Origin: Chitinivibrionales bacterium
Lineage (GTDB): Bacteria; Fibrobacterota; Chitinivibrionia; Chitinivibrionales; WJKA01
Direction: 5' to 3'
NCBI GenBank assembly: GCA_014728215.1
Contig: WJLZ01000211.1
Span: 1 to 64,000 of the forward strand
DNA length: 64,000 bases
Both the position numbers and the translations under genes were made by a program. Shown piece after piece: positions 54,571-62,817 of this stretch; position 1 is the stretch's first letter, and each line of letters starts with the position of its first letter. Under the pieces are notes generated by a model, which searched no databases, was not told the origin of the DNA, and was given only the letters and a program-made list of their open reading frames with translations.

Positions 54571-56772
54571 ATGGATACCGTCTCTCTGCTCCCCGCCGGC
54601 AGTATGGAAAAACAGTTTATTCCGGACGAATTTATTCCCCGGGGTAAAAACGAATATTACCTTCGCAACAGACAACAACCAAAGCCAGCCGATTCTTTTC
54701 GCACGCTCCAGTCCGATGAAATCGAAACTTTGATAAAAAACCGGAATACCTGCGATGACTGGAACAATATCCGGGTATGTGATGATTTTAATCCTTCACT
54801 CATAAAAAATTGTGAATTTTACGGAATGATACGCATCGGCAGACTCATCCCGGTTATACTCTCCCATCAGGACCTGAAAATAGGCGCCGGCATTACCGGC
54901 TGCCGGATAATTTCCTGTGATATCGGAGATGATGTTGCCTTGCACCAGGTTCACTATCTGTCTCATTGTATTATCGGCAACCGGTGTATAATTTTTGACA
55001 TCGGCGAAATGCATACAACGAATTGTGCCGGATTCGGCAACGGCATTCTTAAAGACGGTGAGGAAGAAAATAAGCGGGTATGGCTTGATCTTATGAATGA
55101 GGGCGGCGATCGTTCGGTTGTCCCTTTTGACGGCATGCTTTCGGCTGATGCTTACCTGTGGGCTAAATACCGTGATGAACCGGTGCTGCAGAAAAAACTA
55201 CTTTCGATTACGCAACACTCTTTTGATTCGCATCGGGGATACTATGGTTATGTAGGAGACCAATCGGTAATAAAACATACCGGTGTTATAAAAGATGTCA
55301 AAATCGGTTCTCATGCCTGTATTCAAGGCGCAAATCTCCTTACGAACCTGACAATTAATTCAACCGAAAACGAACCTGCGACTATCGGTTCGGACGTTGA
55401 GCTTGTTGATGGCATCGTCGGATATGGATGTACGATAGCTTTCGGATGTAAAGCAAATAAATTCATAATGGGCAACAATTCGAGGTTCACATACGGAGCG
55501 AGAGTTCTCAATTCCTTTGTTGGTGACAATTCGACAATATCCTGCTGTGAAATACAGAACAATCTGATTTTTCCGGGCCACGAACAGCACCACAACAACT
55601 CTTTTCTGATTGCATCGCTTGTCATGGGTCAAAGCAACATTGCTGCCGGTGCTACAATCGGTTCTAACCACAACAGCCGTTCCAACGACAATGAAATACA
55701 GGCGGGCCGCGGTTTCTGGCCCGGCCTTTGTACTTCGGTGAAACACTCAAGCCGCTTTGCCTCATTCTGCCTCCTTGCCAAAGGAGATTTTACCGCAGAA
55801 CTTGACATCCGTCTCCCCTTTTCTCTTGTTAACAACAATGCATTAAAAGATCGTCTCGAAATACTCCCCGCTTTCTGGTGGACATACAACATGTATGCCC
55901 TGGCTCGCAACAGCTGGAAATACGAGGCCCGGGATAAACGGCTTACCAAATCACAGCATATCGAGTTCGATTTTCTGGCGCCCGATACGACAGAAGAGAT
56001 TATGGAAGCCTGTCGGTTGCTCGAACTGTGGACCGGTCGCGCTTTCGTAAAAAACACCGAATCAAAAGATTCGAGCAAAAGCGAACAGTCTCTTATAAAG
56101 AAAGGCCGCAGCCTGCTTATGGAGCAGCCGGAGGATGTTGGTTTGCGCACAATTTATGGTGAGGAAATAGAAAAGTCAAAACGGAAAACCGTCATTCTCA
56201 AATGCGCCGAAGCCTACGCTGCATATAAAAATATGCTTCATTATTACGCCGTAAAAAATCTGGTTTTTTTTATGGAAACCTCCACTCAGCCTTCGTTGTT
56301 ATTTATGAATAAAACGCTGAACGGTAAGCGGAAAAGCAAATGGATCAATATCGGCGGGCAGCTTATCACCGAATTTGAGCTGCAGCAGCTTTTAAAGAAA
56401 ATAAAGTCCCAAAAGCTGAAAACCTGGAGCGATATTCACAATGCATACGATTACCTGTGGGAAGCTTATCCTCTTCAGAAGCAGCGCCATGCCTATTCGG
56501 TACTCCTTGAGCTTTTAAGCACTCAAAGCCTTACACCATCACAGTGGAAAGGGGCTCTTGACAAAGCAGTTTCGATTCAGGAGTATATCTGCGATCAGGT
56601 ATACCGCAGCCGTAAGAAGGATTTTGAAAATCCCTTCAAACAGACAACATTCCAGAATCCGGCGGAAATGAAAGCGGTATGCGGCACAGCCGAAAATGAC
56701 AGTTTTGTTAAACAGGTTCGGAGTGAAACGGAAGAATTCGGGCGGAGAGTTAACAAAATAAAAAAACGCTGA
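54571..56772 (+). CDS. DUF4954 family left-handed beta-helix protein
   Basis: 733 residues from ATG 54571, which has a GGAGG Shine-Dalgarno; the frame is open to a TTG at 54529. Residues about 85-420 consist of hexapeptide-like repeats (IGAGITGCRIISCDIGDDV, VKIGSHACIQGANLLTNL, MGNNSRFTYGARVLNSFVGDNSTI) that predict a left-handed beta-helix as in acyl- and nucleotidyl-sugar transferases. The remaining C-terminal part is helical. The family is found in Bacteroidota, spirochaetes and Fibrobacterota and has no known reaction. It is a stand-alone gene. Confidence 0.75.
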   Translation: MDTVSLLPAGSMEKQFIPDEFIPRGKNEYYLRNRQQPKPADSFRTLQSDEIETLIKNRNTCDDWNNIRVCDDFNPSLIKNCEFYGMIRIGRLIPVILSHQDLKIGAGITGCRIISCDIGDDVALHQVHYLSHCIIGNRCIIFDIGEMHTTNCAGFGNGILKDGEEENKRVWLDLMNEGGDRSVVPFDGMLSADAYLWAKYRDEPVLQKKLLSITQHSFDSHRGYYGYVGDQSVIKHTGVIKDVKIGSHACIQGANLLTNLTINSTENEPATIGSDVELVDGIVGYGCTIAFGCKANKFIMGNNSRFTYGARVLNSFVGDNSTISCCEIQNNLIFPGHEQHHNNSFLIASLVMGQSNIAAGATIGSNHNSRSNDNEIQAGRGFWPGLCTSVKHSSRFASFCLLAKGDFTAELDIRLPFSLVNNNALKDRLEILPAFWWTYNMYALARNSWKYEARDKRLTKSQHIEFDFLAPDTTEEIMEACRLLELWTGRAFVKNTESKDSSKSEQSLIKKGRSLLMEQPEDVGLRTIYGEEIEKSKRKTVILKCAEAYAAYKNMLHYYAVKNLVFFMETSTQPSLLFMNKTLNGKRKSKWINIGGQLITEFELQQLLKKIKSQKLKTWSDIHNAYDYLWEAYPLQKQRHAYSVLLELLSTQSLTPSQWKGALDKAVSIQEYICDQVYRSRKKDFENPFKQTTFQNPAEMKAVCGTAENDSFVKQVRSETEEFGRRVNKIKKR

Positions 56773-56798
56773 CAGCAGGCCGTTTTCTGCGAAAATCT

Positions 56799-57515
56799 CT
56801 ACTGCAGACCGATACGAGGCACTTCATTTTTAAGTGCAGAGATGCTGTGAGAATGAAAATGGGCCCCGATTCCACCGGCAAGAACATCGTATATCGCATA
56901 CGGATCATTACTGGTAACCAGTTTTTCCCGGATACTCTCATGTTTTATCAGGCTGCTTAAATATGAGAGAAGGCGCAGGAATTCGGAATGCTGTTTTCTG
57001 TTGCCCGCAACCATGACAATAATAAAAACAGGAATATTGTCAAGCGATTCATAATCCATGATACCAACCGGACTGATTCCTACGGCAGCCACAAGATCTT
57101 TAACCGACCCTAGGCGAACATGGGGAACGCCAACACCAAGCCCCAGTGCCGTGCTCATGAGGCTTTCTCTTTTAAAAATCTCTTCCGAAAGCTCTTTTTT
57201 CTTCCTGATGCAGCTGGAGGTACTTATAATATCAACAAGGTGGTTGAAAGCTTCAACTTTAGTGATCGAATCGAGTACTGCTATCCGCTGGGGCGAAAAT
57301 ATGTCCCGTACGGAAATTGAAGGAGGTGCGACCGATTTATGAGAAGCAACCAATCGCTCATCTACCCATTGTTCTATTTCAGACCGCTTGAAACGCCAGA
57401 CCGTACCAATTTTTCCACAGGGGATCTCTCCTTTATGCGCCCATTCATAAACTGTGCGCACGGAAACCCGCAAAAATTCCGCAACCTCTTCCATGGTCAT
57501 TATTTTATTATCCAT
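56799..57515 (-). CDS. DNA-binding HTH fused to PTS IIA(Ntr)-like domain
   Basis: 238 residues. Residues 5-52 are an excisionase-type helix-turn-helix (MTMEEVAEFLRVSVRTVYEWAHKG, then VWRFKRSEIEQWV). Residues about 68-215 are a type 2 IIA domain with the phospho-acceptor His132 in GVGVPHVRL. The protein probably binds DNA in a manner changed by phosphorylation from the EI-Ntr (ptsP) cascade also encoded here; no NPr is seen in the window. It is transcribed away from the sigma factor gene. Confidence 0.85.
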   Translation of the reverse strand: MDNKIMTMEEVAEFLRVSVRTVYEWAHKGEIPCGKIGTVWRFKRSEIEQWVDERLVASHKSVAPPSISVRDIFSPQRIAVLDSITKVEAFNHLVDIISTSSCIRKKKELSEEIFKRESLMSTALGLGVGVPHVRLGSVKDLVAAVGISPVGIMDYESLDNIPVFIIVMVAGNRKQHSEFLRLLSYLSSLIKHESIREKLVTSNDPYAIYDVLAGGIGAHFHSHSISALKNEVPRIGLQ

Positions 57516-57802
57516 TGGCTATTGTACCCTTTACCTCGTTATCACAGATGAAACCATAATTTTGCACGATGTGAAAATATAACGCTTTTGCCAATGAGTT
57601 GTCAAAATCCGGTATGATATATCAAAAAATGTAAATAAATGTTGCTATATTCAAAATTTTTTATTATTTTTTAGAGTTTACCGCAATCGGGCAACCAGTT
57701 CTTCGCTCTTTTAATTAAGGGAGCAATTAATTCAATGACCTTAAACCACCATACATATCATCACAATCAAAGTTTTTCTACCATTATCGAAAGGGATTCA
57801 CC

Positions 57803-58657
57803 TTGAAGACATCGCTCGCAAACGGCTTTCTTGTAGAAAACGGTAGCTTAGGATTGTATTTAAAGGAAATATCCCGTTACAAGCCCCTCCCCGCTCAGGA
57901 AGAATTTGAAACTGCCGAACGTATTCAAAAAGGTGATAAACAGGCACTCGAGAAACTCGTTAAAGCAAATCTTCGATTTGTTGTAAGCGTAGCTCGTACC
58001 TACGATCATCAGGGCATGTCACTTGCCGACCTTATTCATGAAGGCAATCTCGGTCTTATCAAGGCCGCCAAACGGTTCGACCAGACAAAGAATTTTAAAT
58101 TTATCTCCTATGCAGTGTGGTGGATTCGCCAGGCTATTCTTCAGGCCCTTGCAGAACAGTCCCGTATTACCAAGCTGCCTCTCAACTGTGTCGGTACTAT
58201 TCATAAAATCGGAAAGGCCCAGAGCCGGCTCGAACAGAAATACCGCCGCGCTCCTCATATCGAAGAAATTGCCCGGGAACTCGATATGGATAGCAATAAG
58301 GTTAAAGAAGCACTCAGTATCGGGAACAATCATACTTCCCTGGATGCACCGCTTCAGAATTCCGACAGCTCCCGGCTCATGGATCTTCTGCCTAATAAGA
58401 AAGAGGCAATGCCCGATGATTGTATCGAAGATATTTCACTTCAGGAATCGATCAATAAAGCCCTCAAAAAGCTGAGCGACCGGGAAAAGAAAGTGATTCG
58501 TCTTTATTTTGGGATTGAAGACGGCATATCTCATACCCTTGAGGAAATCGCACAGCGGTATAGTCTGACCCGCGAAAGAGTACGCCAGATAAAGGAAAAT
58601 GCTCTTAAAAAGCTGAAAGCCAGCGAAGAAGTCGAACACCTGCAGAATCATTATTGA
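57803..58657 (+). CDS. Primary-type sigma-70 factor lacking region 1.1
   Basis: 284 residues from a TTG start; no ATG is available earlier in the domain. Region 1.2 (LGLYLKEISRYKPL), region 2 (ANLRFVVSVARTYDHQGMSLADLIHEGNLGLIKAAKRFD and FISYAVWWIRQAI), region 3 and region 4 with the helix-turn-helix TLEEIAQRYSLTRERVRQIKENALKKL are intact. The length and absence of region 1.1 fit RpoD/SigA of Bacteroidota and Fibrobacterota or an RpoS-like sigma. It is followed by a strong palindromic terminator. Confidence 0.9.
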   Translation: MKTSLANGFLVENGSLGLYLKEISRYKPLPAQEEFETAERIQKGDKQALEKLVKANLRFVVSVARTYDHQGMSLADLIHEGNLGLIKAAKRFDQTKNFKFISYAVWWIRQAILQALAEQSRITKLPLNCVGTIHKIGKAQSRLEQKYRRAPHIEEIARELDMDSNKVKEALSIGNNHTSLDAPLQNSDSSRLMDLLPNKKEAMPDDCIEDISLQESINKALKKLSDREKKVIRLYFGIEDGISHTLEEIAQRYSLTRERVRQIKENALKKLKASEEVEHLQNHY

Positions 58658-58683
58658 TTCCCCAAAGGCATGGGGGTGTATGT

Positions 58684-58713
58684 AGTAAGGGCGTTCAATT
58701 GAACGCCCTTACT
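58684..58713. terminator. Perfect 30-base palindrome, bidirectional terminator
   Basis: Arms AGTAAGGGCGTTCAA and TTGAACGCCCTTACT are perfectly complementary with no loop excess. It lies between the convergent sigma factor and gdhA genes. T-rich stretches are short on both sides (CTTACTT to the right), so pausing may depend on the stem. Confidence 0.65.
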
Positions 58714-58752
58714 CTTACTTACTCCGATAGCTGAACGCTCCTCTCAGGAGAA

Positions 58753-60090
58753 TCACACAACACCCTGATCGATCATGGCATCGGCAACTTTGACAAATCC
58801 ACCGATATTTGCCCCATTCACGTAATTAACATAACCGTTTTCTTCACCATACTCGACACAGGTTGAATGGATCGCTTTCATGATATCCTGAAGTCGCCGA
58901 TCGACTTCTTCACGGGTCCAGTTAAGATGCATACCGTTCTGTGCCATTTCGAGGCCGCTGACAGCAACTCCGCCTGCATTGGCCGCTTTTCCGGGGCAGT
59001 AGAGAACCTTGCTCTGCTGGAACACCTCAATACCGTCCGGTTCGGTCGGCATATTCGCGCCTTCAGAAACCAGTTTGCAGCCGTTTTTCGCCAGCGTTTT
59101 GGCATCTTCGGCAGATATTTCATTCTGGGTTGCCGAGGGGAATGCGCAATCACATTTGATATCCCACGGGCGTTTTCCGTCAAAATACTCGCACTTGAAT
59201 TTATCGGCATACTCTTTAATGCGACCCCGTTTTATATTTTTAAGCTCGAAAACAAAAGCCAGCTTTTCGGCATCGATTCCCTCGGGATCATAGATCGATC
59301 CACTGCTGTCGGAGAGGGTGACACACTTACCGCCGAGTTCATTTACTTTTTCCACTGTATACTGGGCAACATTACCCGATCCGGACACTGCGCAGATTTT
59401 GCCTTCCATGGAGTCACCTTTGAGCGTGAGCATTTCCTGGGCCATATAAACAGCACCATAACCGGTGGCTTCGGGCCTGATCAGTGAACCGCCCCAGTTG
59501 AGTCCCTTACCGGTAAGAACGCCGGTGAATTCGTTACGCAGCTTTTTGTACTGACCAAAGAGAAAACCGATTTCGCGGCCGCCCACGCCGATATCCCCGG
59601 CAGGAACGTCGGTGTTGGGTCCGATATGACGGCACAGTTCGCTCATGAAAGCCTGGCAAAAACGCATAACTTCATTGTCGGACTTTCCCTTGGGATCGAA
59701 ATCCGATCCACCCTTGCCGCCGCCCATGGGAAGGGTGGTGAGTGAATTTTTGAAAACCTGCTCGAAAGCAAGAAATTTTAAAATGCCGAGATTCACTGAA
59801 GGATGAAACCGGAGACCGCCCTTGTATGGACCGATTGCGCTGCTCATCTCGATACGAAATCCACGGTTAACCTGGACTTCACCCTTATCATCAACCCACG
59901 GAACCCGGAACATAATGACTCGTTCCGGCTCCACCATGCGCTCCAATACCCGGGCTTTCTGATACCGGGGATTCTTCTTAATGAACGGCATTACCGATTC
60001 AACAACTTCCTCAACTGCCTGGTGAAACTCCTTTTCGGCAGGATTTTTGGCGATCACCTTTTCCATGAAGGCTGAAACTTCAGTAGACAT
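58753..60090 (-). CDS. gdhA: NADP-type glutamate dehydrogenase
   Basis: 445 residues, the usual hexameric small GDH. The glutamate-binding lysines lie in KGGLRFHPSVNLG and PMGGGKGGSDFDPKGKSD. The nucleotide domain has AVSGSGNVAQYTVEKV. Together with GS/GOGAT it gives a second route of ammonia assimilation, suited to high ammonia. It has a sigma70-type promoter and a terminator-like hairpin in its leader. Confidence 0.95.
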   Translation of the reverse strand: MSTEVSAFMEKVIAKNPAEKEFHQAVEEVVESVMPFIKKNPRYQKARVLERMVEPERVIMFRVPWVDDKGEVQVNRGFRIEMSSAIGPYKGGLRFHPSVNLGILKFLAFEQVFKNSLTTLPMGGGKGGSDFDPKGKSDNEVMRFCQAFMSELCRHIGPNTDVPAGDIGVGGREIGFLFGQYKKLRNEFTGVLTGKGLNWGGSLIRPEATGYGAVYMAQEMLTLKGDSMEGKICAVSGSGNVAQYTVEKVNELGGKCVTLSDSSGSIYDPEGIDAEKLAFVFELKNIKRGRIKEYADKFKCEYFDGKRPWDIKCDCAFPSATQNEISAEDAKTLAKNGCKLVSEGANMPTEPDGIEVFQQSKVLYCPGKAANAGGVAVSGLEMAQNGMHLNWTREEVDRRLQDIMKAIHSTCVEYGEENGYVNYVNGANIGGFVKVADAMIDQGVV

Positions 60091-60130
60091 AAAAAAACTC
60101 CTTTATTTAATGATTGGTGCTTGCCGAAAT

Positions 60131-60169
60131 AAAAAAAGCCCGCACTTCGCGCAGACACGAAGCAAGGGC
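60131..60169 (-). promoter_or_regulatory. Terminator-like hairpin in the gdhA leader (attenuator)
   Basis: On the minus strand a GC-rich stem with arms GCCCTTGCTTCG and CGAAGTGCGGGC (60158-60169 and 60138-60149) is followed by seven T (60131-60137). It lies between the predicted promoter and the gdhA start codon, 41 bases upstream of ATG, and no gene precedes it on this strand. It therefore looks like a conditional terminator rather than the end of an upstream gene. Confidence 0.65.
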
Positions 60170-60224
60170 ATCGTCTTTGATACTCACAACTTTAGCGGAA
60201 CGACATTGTTCAGCAGATCAAATA

Positions 60225-60253
60225 AAGATAAATTACACCCCATAAATAGTCAA
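60225..60253 (-). promoter_or_regulatory. sigma70-type promoter of gdhA
   Basis: Minus-strand TTGACT (60248-60253), 17-base spacer, TATCTT (60225-60230). Transcription would start near 60218 and give a leader of about 128 bases. Confidence 0.5.
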
Positions 60254-60325
60254 TACTTATCTTTCCCTGCTTGTAGTGCGCGTAAGAGGTTGTTTTTGCA
60301 GCTATAATCAGGAAATATACAAGCA

Positions 60326-60354
60326 TTGATATATCCTGATAAAGCGTGTATATT
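60326..60354 (+). promoter_or_regulatory. sigma70-type promoter of the small membrane protein
   Basis: TTGATA (60326-60331), 17-base spacer, TATATT (60349-60354), about 70 bases before ATG 60424. Confidence 0.45.
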
Positions 60355-60423
60355 ATGAATATATACAGGTGATTACATGAAAAAGCTCAATGAATGCACC
60401 GGTTTTGATGGGAAGGATCATCT

Positions 60424-60660
60424 ATGCTTGCCGAATTTAAACAAAAACTACACGACAAGAAGAAAAAGCCGCGGCTATTATGGATGCTGGGAATATTTAT
60501 CATCACCAAGATCGCGGCGCTGGTGCATCTTTTCGCTATTCAGCAGGAATTGCATGCGAAAGAGAAACGGGTATGGGTTTTTATAATCATCCTGATCCCG
60601 CCGGGAGCATTTCTTTATTTTCTCTCCTACATAATGCTCCGCCGGATGCAGAGAGGCTGA
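60424..60660 (+). CDS. Small two-helix membrane protein
   Basis: 78 residues. A GGGAAGG Shine-Dalgarno and a predicted promoter precede it. A lysine-rich N-terminus (KQKLHDKKKKPR) is followed by two hydrophobic segments (about 18-39 and 49-71) separated by a charged loop (QQELHAKEKR) and a basic tail. No family is recognised. It is divergent from gdhA. Confidence 0.55.
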   Translation: MLAEFKQKLHDKKKKPRLLWMLGIFIITKIAALVHLFAIQQELHAKEKRVWVFIIILIPPGAFLYFLSYIMLRRMQRG

Positions 60661-60861
60661 AACCACCAATATATACCGGTATCGGCGGGAGCGATCGGCG
60701 CCCGATGTTCATACCTCGTTATAGGCGATAAAAGCATTTCGGGAAATTTTAGGGGCAGTCTGTTCATGGAGTGCTGGTTGTTTTATCGATAATGATCGCG
60801 GATATTCTTTTTGACCGGGGATGGGAAACCCAACGGGTAGCATTCACATCCCAAGTCCATG

Positions 60862-62064
60862 CTATTTTCCTTTTGCACAATACGCCAGTGCCTGTTTCAG
60901 GTCGGCGATAATATCCTCGGTATCTTCGACCCCTACCGCAAGCCTGATCAGGGTATCGGTAATGCCCAGTGAGTAGCGCTCTTTCCGGCTGTAGTCGTAG
61001 TAGCTGACTGTTGCCGGATGAGTGATCAGGCTTTCGACACCTCCCAGGCTGGGACCGATATAGAGCAACTGGAGTGCATCCAGAAAGCGATTTGCCGTTT
61101 TAAGCGTGCCTTTGGTCTCGAACGTCACGACCCCACCGAAGCCCCTCATTTGTTTTTTAGCTATCTGGTGGTGACGGTGGGATTTCAGTCCTGGATAGTA
61201 GACCTTATCGATCATGGGATGCTTCTCCAGAAAGCGGGCTACTTCAAGGGCCGAGGCATTCTGCTTTTCGACCCGCAGAGGAAAGGTTTTAAGCCCCCGG
61301 AGCAGCAAATAGCAGCAATGAGGATCGATCAGCCCCCCCATTCCTTTATGCATTTTCCGTACCTCTTCGACAAGCTCTTTACGTCCGGAGATAGCACCGG
61401 CAAGGATATCATTATGTCCGGCAAGATATTTGGTACAGCTCTGCATGACCAGGTCGACTCCGAATTCCAGAGGACGCTGGTTATAGGGCGTGGCAAAGGT
61501 GCTGTCGATAATGGTCAGAACATCGTGTTTCTTCGCAATATTTTTCAACCGCACCAGGTCGAAAATATTAAGATAGGGGTTGGTCGGCGACTCGGAAATA
61601 ACAAACCGGGTATTTTTCTGTATGGTGTTGTCTAAAAGCTCATAATCACCGAAGGGCACTACCGAGCACTCTACCCCGAAACGGGCCAGATAGGCGTTGC
61701 AGAATTCAAGTGTCTTTTTATAGGCGTCATCGGTAATAACAATGTGATCGCCGGTACGGATCAGGGCGAGAATGGTTGTTGTTACGGCACTCATTCCCGA
61801 AGAAAAAACCAGACAATCCTCGGCACCTTCAAGATCGGCAAGCCGCTGTTGCGCCACCTTCTCGGTAGGATTACCATAGCGGCCATACTCAAACCGGTCC
61901 TTTTTCTTCGACGTATACTCCCGGATTTCCTTGCTGTTCTTGAAAGTATAGGTAGAGGTCTGAACAATCGGAGTGGTCAGAGAATCGGCATAACGATTCC
62001 GCGCCTCTCCTGCATGAATGCTTCGGGTTGAAAATCCATCGAGTTTTTCCTTCTTTCGTGCCAT
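60862..62064 (-). CDS. Cys/Met-metabolism PLP-dependent enzyme (cystathionine gamma-synthase/lyase type)
   Basis: 400 residues. STRSIHAGEARNRYADSLTTPIVQTSTY opens the fold. YGRYGNPT gives the PLP-phosphate and substrate tyrosines, the PLP lysine is in QSCTKYLAGHND, and the C-terminal SLGGVESLITHPA is typical. The family includes cystathionine gamma-synthase, cystathionine lyases and methionine gamma-lyase; sequence alone does not decide. It is the last gene of a minus-strand run with the GAF-ANTAR gene, 24 bases apart. Confidence 0.85.
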   Translation of the reverse strand: MARKKEKLDGFSTRSIHAGEARNRYADSLTTPIVQTSTYTFKNSKEIREYTSKKKDRFEYGRYGNPTEKVAQQRLADLEGAEDCLVFSSGMSAVTTTILALIRTGDHIVITDDAYKKTLEFCNAYLARFGVECSVVPFGDYELLDNTIQKNTRFVISESPTNPYLNIFDLVRLKNIAKKHDVLTIIDSTFATPYNQRPLEFGVDLVMQSCTKYLAGHNDILAGAISGRKELVEEVRKMHKGMGGLIDPHCCYLLLRGLKTFPLRVEKQNASALEVARFLEKHPMIDKVYYPGLKSHRHHQIAKKQMRGFGGVVTFETKGTLKTANRFLDALQLLYIGPSLGGVESLITHPATVSYYDYSRKERYSLGITDTLIRLAVGVEDTEDIIADLKQALAYCAKGK

Positions 62065-62088
62065 TATTTTTTCCTCTCTCTGCTTGTA

Positions 62089-62796
62089 TTACCCGATTCC
62101 TGAGGTAAGGATAATCGATTCTGCCAGTTTTGCCATTGATGTCCGGGTATTCATGCTGTGTTTTCGCAGGAGTTCATAAGCCTTTCCCGGCGTAATGCCG
62201 TTTTTATCGGCAATAATCTCCTTTGCCCGTTCGATGGCCTTCCGTTCTTCGAGTTCCCGCTCCACGATTTCTTTCATGATCTGGAGTTCGGTATTTCGCA
62301 GCACCACGGCGGCATGGGAAGCAACCGCCGTGAGCATCTGCTGGTCTTCTTCGGTAAAGTCGTACTCTTGGGGCGTATAGCAGTTAATCACCCCGACAAC
62401 TTCACCTTCAACACTCATGGGCACCGACAGCAGCGAAACAAGGCCGTCTTCAATGGCGATTTTTTTATTAATGAACCGTGGATCCTTACGGACATCTAAA
62501 ACCTTGATCGGTTCATTTTTCAACGCCACTCGTCCGGCAATCCCCTTTCCCAGGGGTGTGTTGGATTTTTGATTATAGCTACCCGAATCGGAATGACATG
62601 CCCGCAGCACCAGCTCCTGTGTTTTCCGGTCCAGAAGAAGAATCGAACAGATTTTGGAGCCGGTAACTTTGGCGGTAACCGAAACAATGAGGGCAAGAAT
62701 ATCCTCGATATATTGTTTTTCCATTACCGCCCTGCTGATTTCGGCGATACCATCGAGAAAACGGGATGAAGCGTTCTTTTTTTCTGTGTCGGCCAT
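62089..62796 (-). CDS. GAF-ANTAR RNA-binding antiterminator
   Basis: 235 residues from ATG 62796; TTG 62817 is an alternative start that touches the preceding stop. A GAF domain fills about residues 15-175 (LLLDRKTQELVLRACHS, PLGKGIAGRVALKNEPIKVLDV, LLSVPMSVEGEVVGVINCYT). The last ~55 residues are an ANTAR domain (ERKAIERAKEIIADKNGITPGKAYELLRKHSM), which binds paired hairpins in nascent RNA to stop termination. ANTAR proteins often control nitrogen genes. A possible target here is the gdhA leader hairpin. Confidence 0.9.
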   Translation of the reverse strand: MADTEKKNASSRFLDGIAEISRAVMEKQYIEDILALIVSVTAKVTGSKICSILLLDRKTQELVLRACHSDSGSYNQKSNTPLGKGIAGRVALKNEPIKVLDVRKDPRFINKKIAIEDGLVSLLSVPMSVEGEVVGVINCYTPQEYDFTEEDQQMLTAVASHAAVVLRNTELQIMKEIVERELEERKAIERAKEIIADKNGITPGKAYELLRKHSMNTRTSMAKLAESIILTSGIG

Positions 62797-62817
62797 ATCG
62801 GAACCCTGGAATATCAA

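Noticed and set aside
60091-60220. Glutamine riboswitch in the gdhA leader
   Set aside because: I could not match the conserved core of the glnA or downstream-peptide motifs; only the terminator-like stem is supported.
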